A stretch of 10,836 nt of DNA, from contig JACQSP010000045.1 of assembly GCA_016205905.1 (NCBI GenBank), positions 1-10,836 on the forward strand. Direction: 5' to 3'. Of the stretch, positions 1-5,281 are shown one piece after another (the first letter of the stretch is position 1; every line of letters begins with the position of its first letter). Below the pieces are notes generated by a model. The model was given only the letters and a program-made list of their open reading frames with translations, was not told where the DNA came from and ran no database searches. Source of the stretch: Candidatus Woesearchaeota archaeon. Lineage in GTDB: Archaea > Nanobdellota > Nanobdellia > Woesearchaeales > DSVV01. Made by a program: the position numbers and the translations under genes.

Positions 1-10
1 AAGTATAGTG

Positions 11-195
11 GTGGACTTTAATATTCGTATCTTTTTTGTTAAAGTCCACGAATGGCGAACGAACTAAATTTACGTATTTAAATTGTTTAGTTCGTTCAAT
101 GTCGCAAACACATGAAACTTTATCACTAATATTAGTGTGTTTGCGACATATAGGCACGGAATTAAACATACGAAAATTAATGTCCGTGCCTATAT
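11..195. repeat. Array of four adjacent long-stem inverted repeats
   Basis: Four perfect inverted repeats lie head to tail. Arms are 11-21/39-49 (11 bp), 57-68/86-97 (12 bp), 99-112/136-149 (14 bp) and 148-160/183-195 (13 bp, extendable by ATTAA 161-165 / TTAAT 177-181 across a bulged G182). Repeats 3 and 4 share bases 148-149. The stem sequences are unrelated, but the loops of the first two are both exactly 17 nt and match at 11 of 17 positions (TATTCGTATCTTTTTTG and TTTACGTATTTAAATTG). Loop 4 carries the same CGTAT element in inverted orientation (CATACGAAAA). Loop 3 contains the 12-bp palindrome ACTAATATTAGT (125-136). Start-to-start spacing is 46, 42 and 49 bp. An open frame crosses the region but is an incidental by-product. 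The function is unknown: tandem RNA hairpins, protein-binding sites or a recombination array are all possible. The array may continue to the left of the window. Confidence 0.85.
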
Positions 196-229
196 ATCCA
201 TGCAATCAATCTTCCTCAAGAGGTGAATT
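190..229 (+). promoter_or_regulatory. Probable TATA box and Shine-Dalgarno for the quinone reductase gene
   Basis: CTATATATCC at 190-199 resembles an archaeal TATA box. It lies about 26 nt before AGAGGTGA (219-226), a strong archaeal Shine-Dalgarno 3 nt before the ATG at 230. Part of the TATA-like run is the right arm of the fourth inverted repeat, so folding or occupancy of that repeat could affect promoter access. The ribosome binding site is clear; the promoter is inferred from spacing only. Confidence 0.45.
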
Positions 230-808
230 ATGAAAACATTAATTATTTATGCACATCCAGATGTTAAAGGCCATTGCTCAGTATTTTTAGATGTAACTTT
301 AAAAGAATTAAAAGAGAGAAAAATGGATTATAAACTGGTTGATTTGTATAAACTAAAGTATGATCCTGTGCTGAAAGCAGACGAGCTTTATTCTTCAGGA
401 AAAACAAAGATAAGCAAGGAAAACCTGGCTTTTCAGAAAGACATTGCTGAAGCAGACAAACTGATATTTATCTATCCGCTCTGGTGGAATAACATGCCTG
501 CAATATTAAAAGGTTTTTTTGACAGGGTTTTTGTGCCAAAGTTTGCATTTGAATTTATTAAAGGAATACCGAATGGCCTGTTAAATGGCAAAAAAGCAGC
601 GGTTTTTATTACAAGCGGAGCAAGCACTTTAGTTTCTTTCCTCTTTATGGGCAACAGGGGAAAAAAAGCAATAACAAAAGATGTTCTTGGATACTGCGGC
701 ATAAAAACAAAAGTTTTTCAGTTTGGCAGTGCGCGGCACTTAAATGACAAAACAATAGAAAGAATAAATGCAAATGTTGTGGATGGGTTAAACTGGTTGT
801 ATGATTAG
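230..808 (+). CDS. Flavodoxin-fold NAD(P)H dehydrogenase (quinone)-like protein
   Basis: This is a 192-residue flavoprotein of the Flavodoxin_2 (NQO1/MdaB/KefF-like) family. Members bind FMN or FAD and transfer two electrons from NAD(P)H to quinones or similar acceptors in the cytosol. Visible features are the first beta strand and phosphate-binding loop MKTLIIYAHPDVKGHCS (residues 1-17), the family hallmark IYPLWWNNMPAILKGFFDRV (81-100), and the strand KKAAVFITSGA after residue 115. Length is typical and no signal peptide or membrane segment is evident. The ATG at 230 is fixed by AGAGGTGA just upstream. It lies directly downstream of the hairpin array and is followed on the same strand by the hemerythrin-cupin pair after 245 bp, so the two are probably separate units with a related redox theme. 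The precise acceptor cannot be told from sequence; other members are ancillary K+-efflux subunits or drug modulators. Confidence 0.9.
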   Translation: MKTLIIYAHPDVKGHCSVFLDVTLKELKERKMDYKLVDLYKLKYDPVLKADELYSSGKTKISKENLAFQKDIAEADKLIFIYPLWWNNMPAILKGFFDRVFVPKFAFEFIKGIPNGLLNGKKAAVFITSGASTLVSFLFMGNRGKKAITKDVLGYCGIKTKVFQFGSARHLNDKTIERINANVVDGLNWLYD

Positions 809-825
809 TTGATATCTTATTTATG

Positions 826-839
826 GCCTTTCTTTTTTA
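826..839 (+). terminator. Possible T-tract terminator after the quinone reductase gene
   Basis: CTTTCTTTTTT lies about 20 nt after the TAG stop. Archaeal RNA polymerase can terminate on T-rich tracts in the non-template strand without a stable hairpin. Only the composition supports this call. Confidence 0.3.
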
Positions 840-845
840 ACTATA

Positions 846-998
846 ATGTCGGACATAAATATTTACGTCACTTACTATATTATCTGTTAAGTATCCTTTT
901 AGAAACTAACATATATTTAAATAGGTTACTTCTTTATACTTAGTATCTAAAAGATACTTATCTCATATTGATAAGATAACCTGTGTAATAACTGGTTA
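846..998 (+). other. Structured non-coding region upstream of the hemerythrin-cupin genes
   Basis: The 245-bp gap between genes holds interlocking inverted repeats. These are ATGTC/GACAT around one base (846-856), TAAGTATC(C)TTTTAG at 888-902 against CTAAAAGATACTTA at 947-960, AGTATCT/AGATACT with a 3-nt loop (942-948/952-958), CTTATC/GATAAG (957-962/970-975), AGGTTA/TAACCT (923-928/977-982), and TAACC/GGTTA (977-981/994-998). Some pairings are mutually exclusive: 952-958 can pair with 888-895 or with 942-948, and 977-981 has two partners. This is the pattern of a switching leader, but in AT-rich DNA some of it may be chance. A TATA-like ATATATTTAAATAGG lies at 910-924. No known riboswitch class is recognised. 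No coding sequence is supported here. Confidence 0.4.
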
Positions 999-1040
999 GC
1001 TTATTGACTTGGTAAAATAAATTCAACAAGAAAAAAACTA

Positions 1041-1053
1041 AAAAGGTGAAAAA
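1041..1053 (+). promoter_or_regulatory. Shine-Dalgarno of the hemerythrin gene
   Basis: AAAAGGTGAAAAA precedes the ATG at 1054, with AGGTGA complementary to the archaeal 16S 3' end (anti-SD TCACCT) at normal spacing. A weak TATA-like GGTAAAATAAA lies about 25-30 nt further upstream (1011-1021). Confidence 0.6.
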
Positions 1054-1608
1054 ATGGAGCTTGTACAAAAAATGAGACCGACAACTATATTATCAGAAGA
1101 GCATAAGCACATATTAAAAATAACAGAAGCACTGAATCATGAATGCGATGCGCTTCAGTCAGGAGAAGAGATAAACTATGCCTTTTTTGCTGCTGTAATT
1201 GATTTTATAAGAAATTATGCTGATAAATTTCATCATGCTAAAGAGGAGGATTTTTTATTCAAAGAGTTTTGCACTGCAGCAGAGGAAGGATGTGTGCACT
1301 GCAATCCAACAGAACAAATGCTGCATGAGCATGAGCTTGGCAGAGATTTTGTAAAAGGGATGGATGAATCGTTAAAGAAGAATGATAAGAAAAAGCTTGT
1401 TGAAAATGCGCAGGGCTATGCGCAGCTTTTGCAGGAGCACATATTCAAGGAAGACAACATTCTGTATCCAATGGCAGATGAAGCCTTAAGCGAGAAAGTA
1501 CAGAACGATTTATTAAAAAAATTTAAAGCAGTGGAAGTCAAAAAATTCCCACATGGATATAAGGAGAAATATATTAATTTTGCAAACGGGCATGGGAAGC
1601 AAAAGTGA
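1054..1608 (+). CDS. Hemerythrin HHE-domain protein
   Basis: This is a 184-residue four-helix-bundle protein of the hemerythrin/HHE family, which holds a non-haem di-iron centre that binds O2 or senses oxygen, NO or redox state. The candidate iron ligands occur in canonical order: H17/H19 (EEHKHIL), H60/H61 and E65 (FHHAKEEDFLF), H91/H93 (MLHEHELGR), and H129 with E133 (QEHIFKEDNILYPM). Between helices sits a cysteine-rich insert, C73, C80 and C83 (CVHCNP), which resembles a CxxC metal or redox site. The C-terminal tail after about residue 160 is basic. There is no fused signalling domain. The stop TGA lies 5 nt before the cupin ATG, so the two genes are probably co-transcribed and translationally coupled. 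Roles in this family include O2 scavenging and repair of iron-sulfur centres; which applies here is not visible. Confidence 0.93.
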   Translation: MELVQKMRPTTILSEEHKHILKITEALNHECDALQSGEEINYAFFAAVIDFIRNYADKFHHAKEEDFLFKEFCTAAEEGCVHCNPTEQMLHEHELGRDFVKGMDESLKKNDKKKLVENAQGYAQLLQEHIFKEDNILYPMADEALSEKVQNDLLKKFKAVEVKKFPHGYKEKYINFANGHGKQK

Positions 1609-1613
1609 GAAAA

Positions 1614-1955
1614 ATGACAGAAGAAAATGATTATAAAAAAGAAGATTGGCACGGCAGCTTAGGCAATGTCCAAAAGCTGATACATTATTCTAATCATGGT
1701 GTACTCAGCAAGGTTCTGAGAAAGACAGACAAACATAATATTACCCTATTTTCCATGGCGAAAGGAACAGAAATGACAGAACACACTTCGACAAAAGAAG
1801 GTTATGTTTATGTTTTGGATGGTGACGGCTTATTCAATCTTGAGGGAAAAGATATTAAGATGACAAAAGGAATCTTAATTTATATGAAAAAAAATGCTAT
1901 CCACTCTTTGAAAGCAAATAACAATACCAGCTTTTTGTTGTTGTTGTGTTCGTGA
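1614..1955 (+). CDS. Small single-domain cupin protein
   Basis: This is a 113-residue conserved-barrel (cupin_2-like) protein. Cupin motif 1 is present in degenerate form as GTEMTEHTSTKEGYVYVLDG: the first His and the Glu are kept, but the usual second His of HxH is Ser. Motif 2 is MKKNAIHSLKAN with its His. A 2-His/1-Glu metal site is therefore possible, but enzymatic activity is uncertain. The start is taken at ATG 1614 because AGTGA (1604-1608), which contains the hemerythrin stop codon, provides a Shine-Dalgarno. A GTG at 1605, overlapping that stop, would add only three residues. Co-expression with the hemerythrin gene suggests an oxygen- or metal-related role. The gene converges on the aminopeptidase gene with 4 nt between the stops, and a T6 run (1955-1960) may end its transcript. 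Confidence 0.82.
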   Translation: MTEENDYKKEDWHGSLGNVQKLIHYSNHGVLSKVLRKTDKHNITLFSMAKGTEMTEHTSTKEGYVYVLDGDGLFNLEGKDIKMTKGILIYMKKNAIHSLKANNNTSFLLLLCS

Positions 1956-1959
1956 TTTT

Positions 1960-3468
1960 TTACAAGCTTTTCAGCCACTTAACCAGCATTCTCACAGGAA
2001 CTCCTGTTGCGCCTTTTGCATTGTATGAATTGCCTTTACTTGCCCAAACAGTTGCGCCAATATCCAAATGCGCCCATTTTATGTCGCCAACAAAATGTTT
2101 AAGGAAAATTCCGCCGATAATTGTTCCTGCCTCGCCGTTAGCTGCGCCAAGATTTTTCAGGTCTGCAATATCGCTTTTTATGTCGTCTTCATACTCTTTT
2201 ATCAATGGCAGCTGCCATGCTAATTCATGTGTTTCTTCTCCTGCTTTTATTAAGTTATTGATTAACTCCGTGTCATTGCCCATGATTGATGTACATTTTG
2301 AGCCAAGTGCGACTAATGCTGCGCCTGTTAATGTAGCTATATCAATTATATAATCTGGCTTGGAGGTTGAGGCATAATGCAAAGCATCTGCTAAAATAAG
2401 CCTGCCTTCAGCGTCTGTATTTTCCACTTCAATGGTTTTGCCGTTTGCAGCTGAGATGACGTCGCCGGTTTTCAGTGCAGAGCCAGAAGGCATATTTTCC
2501 ACCAATGGCATTATTCCTATTAGTTTCACAGGCAGCTTTAATTCAGCAGCAGCTTTTATTACACCCACAACTGTTGCGCTTCCTGCCATGTCGTCTTTCA
2601 TATTAGTAAGATAATTTGATGGCTTAAGATTAATGCCCCCTGAATCAAAAGTGACTCCTTTGCCGACGAGAGCAATAGTTTTCTTTGATTTCTGCGGAGT
2701 ATATGCAAGCAAAACCAGCTTCGGCTTTTCCTCACTGCCTTTGCCGACGCCAATAATGCACCCCATTTTTTCTTTCTTTATCTGGTTAAATTCCATAACC
2801 TTAACTTTTACTTTTGATTTTCTGAATGATTCTATTATCAATTTTGCATATATTTCCGGCGTTAAAATATTTGATGGCTTATTGACGAGGTCTCTGACGA
2901 GATTAACATTCCTGCAGATGATTTCTGCCTCTTTTATTACATTTTCAATGAGGTTAATATCAGATGAAACCTGCGGGATAATCAGCAATGACTCAATCTT
3001 TTTATTTTTCTTTTCATCCTCTTTTTTCTTTGTTTTTAATTCATCATAAGAATATGCTCCCAGCAGAAATCCTTCAATAAATGCCTTTGTTGCATCGTCA
3101 ATAGCAATATTTTTCAGGCTGTAGCCAAAGTTAAGGAACGCTACATTAGACATTGAGTTGGAAGTGCAGAAGCAGGCTAATTTCCCTGCTAACAATCTTA
3201 TCTTTTCCTGATCCATTTCCTCAATCTTGCCAACTCCGGCCAGTAATATGCGCCTTAATTTTATTCTTGCAGGCGTGTAAAATAGATTGAGCTTGTATTC
3301 TTCACAGATATCTTTATTTTCATAAATAGTCTGTGTTAATAACTTGTTAAGAATGTTATCAAGCTCGAGGAACAATGTCTCTGTGTTATGAGTATCTTTA
3401 AACACAGGTATTATCAAAACATCTTCATTTAAGTTTTTAACAATGCTTTCTTTAACGCTTATTTTCAT
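1960..3468 (-). CDS. pepA: Leucyl aminopeptidase (cytosol aminopeptidase, M17)
   Basis: This is a full-length 502-residue M17 aminopeptidase that removes N-terminal residues from peptides in the cytosol, normally as a hexamer. The C-terminal catalytic domain (from about residue 190) contains all expected residues: K270 and D275 (VGKGVTFDSGG), K282, D293 (MKDDMAGSATVVG), and the signature NTDAEGRL with D352, E354 and R356. As I recall E. coli PepA, these positions match its di-metal ligands and catalytic Lys/Arg. The N-terminal domain (about 1-165) is the variable macro-like region and carries a lysine/glutamate-rich linker at 144-158. The ATG is preceded by AAGGTGA, an archaeal Shine-Dalgarno. 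Substrate range cannot be deduced. It is transcribed alone, away from the AT-rich repeats that separate it from abiEii. Confidence 0.96.
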   Translation of the reverse strand: MKISVKESIVKNLNEDVLIIPVFKDTHNTETLFLELDNILNKLLTQTIYENKDICEEYKLNLFYTPARIKLRRILLAGVGKIEEMDQEKIRLLAGKLACFCTSNSMSNVAFLNFGYSLKNIAIDDATKAFIEGFLLGAYSYDELKTKKKEDEKKNKKIESLLIIPQVSSDINLIENVIKEAEIICRNVNLVRDLVNKPSNILTPEIYAKLIIESFRKSKVKVKVMEFNQIKKEKMGCIIGVGKGSEEKPKLVLLAYTPQKSKKTIALVGKGVTFDSGGINLKPSNYLTNMKDDMAGSATVVGVIKAAAELKLPVKLIGIMPLVENMPSGSALKTGDVISAANGKTIEVENTDAEGRLILADALHYASTSKPDYIIDIATLTGAALVALGSKCTSIMGNDTELINNLIKAGEETHELAWQLPLIKEYEDDIKSDIADLKNLGAANGEAGTIIGGIFLKHFVGDIKWAHLDIGATVWASKGNSYNAKGATGVPVRMLVKWLKSL

Positions 3469-3472
3469 GATA

Positions 3473-3479
3473 TCACCTT
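3473..3479 (-). promoter_or_regulatory. Shine-Dalgarno of the aminopeptidase gene
   Basis: On the minus strand AAGGTGA lies 4 nt before the ATG at 3468 and fixes that start. It contrasts with elp3 and the metalloprotease gene, which have no such site. Confidence 0.65.
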
Positions 3480-3506
3480 TTTTGATTCTTATAATTTCAT
3501 GTTTCA

Positions 3507-3608
3507 GTTCTTATTATCTTTATTTAATCTTCATAATCTCTTTATTTAATTATTATAATCTTTTAATCTTTATAAGTTCTTTTTTTAATCCTTATAAAGC
3601 TCTTTAAG
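3507..3608. repeat. AT-rich degenerate direct repeats between pepA and abiEii
   Basis: On the plus strand the region reads as repeated units of about 22 bp (one shortened to 17) beginning TCTT(C/T)ATAA and ending TTTAA: about 3507-3527, 3528-3549, 3550-3566, 3567-3588 and a partial unit from 3589. The repeat runs into the 3' end of abiEii (stop at 3585-3587). Several units contain TTATAA-like elements that resemble TATA boxes, so the array may give several weak promoters for pepA, or it may be simple slippage expansion. Confidence 0.5.
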
Positions 3609-4355
3609 TTTTTTTATTGTCTCTTCTTTCACTTTCTCGAAATCTGGCAGTACTTTTGTAAGACCAACTAATTCTTTTTTCCAATTGCTTGAGAACATAC
3701 TTATCTTTGAACACAGTTTTTTGATATAAAATTTCTCATTGTAATATAGCATCTTTTTGCTAATGAGAAGTTCATCTGCAGATATTCCTTTCTGAAGAAG
3801 AAAATACAGATCAAACAAATCTCTTGCCCGCTCTCTTGACATCAATGCTCTTATTTTCTCTGAAAATATTTCTTCTAGTGTCATGCATAGAACATTTACT
3901 TGAGGAACTTCTTGATATACTGGTGTGTAAGATTTTATATCTGGTACCATCATCACTTCAGATTTCTTATTAATATCAATACCTATATTTGCATAACTTA
4001 TTGGTTTTCCATTGAAAAGAGGCCCTTCTATTCTTAAGGTTATCAGGATAGAATTATATGGCTCTTTCTTCTTGTGCATACTTGCTTTAATCCCAAATTT
4101 CTCAAAATCAAGTATCACTTTTTGTATTAACTTGTCCACATCTATCTCTTTTACAGCACTAAAATCAAGGTCTTCGCTAAATCTGCTTAAATTATAAAAT
4201 TTGTATAAGCAAGTTCCACCTTTAAACACAAGTTCATTTTTTGTATTCCTTGAAATACTAAGAAGAGCAATATCTAAAAGATAATCTTTCTCAGCATTTC
4301 CTAAATTTGTTCCCTTAAGTCTTGCAATTTCTTCTAATTCTTTTTTTGTTATCAT
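3585..4355 (-). CDS. abiEii: AbiEii-type nucleotidyltransferase toxin (type IV TA)
   Basis: This is a 256-residue member of the AbiEii/AbiGii DNA polymerase beta-fold nucleotidyltransferase family. Family toxins transfer nucleotides to tRNA or other targets and inhibit growth, for example in phage abortive infection. Visible motifs are FKGGTCLYKFY (residues 44-54), the catalytic SEDLDFS with D62 and D64, a likely third acidic residue D127 (NIGIDIN), and the C-terminal family signature EKIRALMSRERARDLFDLY (166-184). All expected catalytic residues are present, so the gene looks active. It follows the AbiEi gene by 17 nt in the usual antitoxin-toxin order. It has no Shine-Dalgarno, so its translation probably depends on coupling to the antitoxin. 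The C-terminal codons run into an AT-rich repeat, so the last few residues may be recently altered. The cellular target is unknown. Confidence 0.92.
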   Translation of the reverse strand: MITKKELEEIARLKGTNLGNAEKDYLLDIALLSISRNTKNELVFKGGTCLYKFYNLSRFSEDLDFSAVKEIDVDKLIQKVILDFEKFGIKASMHKKKEPYNSILITLRIEGPLFNGKPISYANIGIDINKKSEVMMVPDIKSYTPVYQEVPQVNVLCMTLEEIFSEKIRALMSRERARDLFDLYFLLQKGISADELLISKKMLYYNEKFYIKKLCSKISMFSSNWKKELVGLTKVLPDFEKVKEETIKKLKELYKD

Positions 4356-4393
4356 ATTTTCATATTAACTATTCATATTTTCATGTTAACTAT
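4352..4393 (-). repeat. 21-bp tandem duplication at the abiEi/abiEii junction
   Basis: Two directly adjacent 21-bp copies (4352-4372 and 4373-4393 on the plus strand) differ at one base (A4364 versus G4385). The copy nearer abiEi encodes its last residues and stop; the other carries the abiEii ATG. Removing one copy would place the antitoxin TGA and toxin ATG in a 4-nt ATGA overlap, the classic coupled arrangement. The duplication therefore appears to have separated an originally overlapping pair. Confidence 0.9.
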
Positions 4394-5059
4394 TAATTTC
4401 CATTTATTATTTTTCTTTCCATTATTTGTGCTATGATAGTCAAGTTTTATAAAATTATTGTCTTTTGCTATAAGTCCAAAACTTTTTCCTGTTTTTGTTT
4501 CTAAAATATAACCTACCCTTTTTATAAGTGAGATATTTTTAGTTTTCTTAGCATATTCTACAAGTTTTTCGAAGTTTATCTCCTCTGCATCTAATGCATA
4601 AATTATATCCACTAATGGTATTTTGTACAGCATTGAATCTATTATTGCTTTTTCTTTTTCAGCGATGAACACATCAAAGTCAAAATATCTCTCTTTTCTG
4701 TATCCAAACATCTGCTTGGTTTTAATGAACCTTATTCTTTTATTTTGATAATTTATATCTTTTCTTTTTATAGGTGTCATAACAAATAAATCCATGGGTT
4801 GCTGTTGAGTCATATTAAAATATCTTAAAGCAGTCCATAAGCTTAAATAAGAGGGATACATAAGATGAGTGGAGAAAATCATTGGGTCATCATGGGTGGT
4901 ATATTTACCCTTTTCAATTCTTTTTATTAATCCTTGTTTTCTAAGGCGATACAAGAGAGTTTTTACATAATCTGCTTCTTTATTTACAAGCTTTGAGACG
5001 TCATTATCTGTAAATAATGGCAAATCTTCAAGCTTTTTTAAGAGGGATATTGTTCTCAT
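4373..5059 (-). CDS. abiEi: AbiEi-type antitoxin / transcriptional regulator (type IV TA)
   Basis: This is a 228-residue protein of the AbiEi antitoxin family. Family members have an N-terminal winged helix that binds and represses the operon promoter and a C-terminal domain that neutralises AbiEii. The N terminus (about residues 1-55) reads as a winged helix: FTDNDVSKLVNKEADYVKTL, then LRKQGLIKRIEKGKYTT with the basic wing. The middle includes the family-typical HLMYPSYLSLWTALRYF (about 65-81) and VFIAEKEKAIIDSML, which resemble AbiEi_3/4-type proteins. No truncation is seen. The ATG at 5059 is chosen because an upstream ATG (5066) is out of frame and a TTTAAATA box (5086-5093) is centred about 30 nt upstream. 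It leads the two-gene operon, and a 20-bp palindrome lies just upstream of the TATA box as a possible operator. Confidence 0.88.
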   Translation of the reverse strand: MRTISLLKKLEDLPLFTDNDVSKLVNKEADYVKTLLYRLRKQGLIKRIEKGKYTTHDDPMIFSTHLMYPSYLSLWTALRYFNMTQQQPMDLFVMTPIKRKDINYQNKRIRFIKTKQMFGYRKERYFDFDVFIAEKEKAIIDSMLYKIPLVDIIYALDAEEINFEKLVEYAKKTKNISLIKRVGYILETKTGKSFGLIAKDNNFIKLDYHSTNNGKKNNKWKLIVNMKI

Positions 5060-5080
5060 CAGCCATTACAATAATATAAC

Positions 5081-5127
5081 TACTATTTAAATATTTCGGT
5101 TGTCCATAGTAATCAAATTTGATTACT
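5081..5127 (-). promoter_or_regulatory. abiE operon promoter with adjacent 20-bp palindrome
   Basis: The TATA-like element TTTAAATA (5086-5093) sits about 30 nt before the abiEi ATG, giving a nearly leaderless transcript. Immediately upstream is the perfect palindrome AGTAATCAAATTTGATTACT (5108-5127), 10 bp per arm with no spacer. A palindrome at this site fits binding by the AbiEi winged helix or by general archaeal regulators overlapping the BRE/upstream region. It could instead be a bidirectional termination element, since sequence on both sides is non-coding. Confidence 0.5.
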
Positions 5128-5281
5128 TTGAGCTATCAAAATATTATATTTGTACTATTTATATGGTTATAACTAGCAAAAATGATAATTATGATGGAAT
5201 AGAAAGATTGAATGTCTGTTTTTTAGAGAAGGGTTATTTTATCTCTATAATTCAACAACAGTTTAAATGCTTTAAAAGGAA
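5128..5281. other. Non-coding spacer between the abiE operon and the sigma-like gene
   Basis: Very AT-rich. A plus-strand frame from ATG 5163 (40 codons) ends at 5285 but has no ribosome binding site and no recognisable domain, so I do not call it a gene. TTTAAATGCTTTAAA (5264-5278), two self-complementary hexamers, lies just past the sigma-like stop codon and may be part of its 3' end. Nothing else is recognised. Confidence 0.4.

Noticed and set aside
11..195. CRISPR array or integron attC sites
   Set aside because: The repeated units do not share a constant repeat sequence as CRISPR does, and the arms lack the RYYYAAC/GTTRRRY core sites of attC.
36..233. 65-codon open frame across the hairpin array
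   Set aside because: It is an incidental frame through inverted repeats, with no ribosome binding site or protein-like composition; the repeats explain the sequence.
809..1053. tRNA or other known RNA gene in the gap
   Set aside because: No cloverleaf, T-loop consensus or CCA-end pattern; the inverted repeats do not match a tRNA and no riboswitch class is recognised.
1946..3049. Plus-strand open frames opposite pepA
   Set aside because: They are antisense shadows of a clearly coding aminopeptidase gene with intact catalytic motifs.
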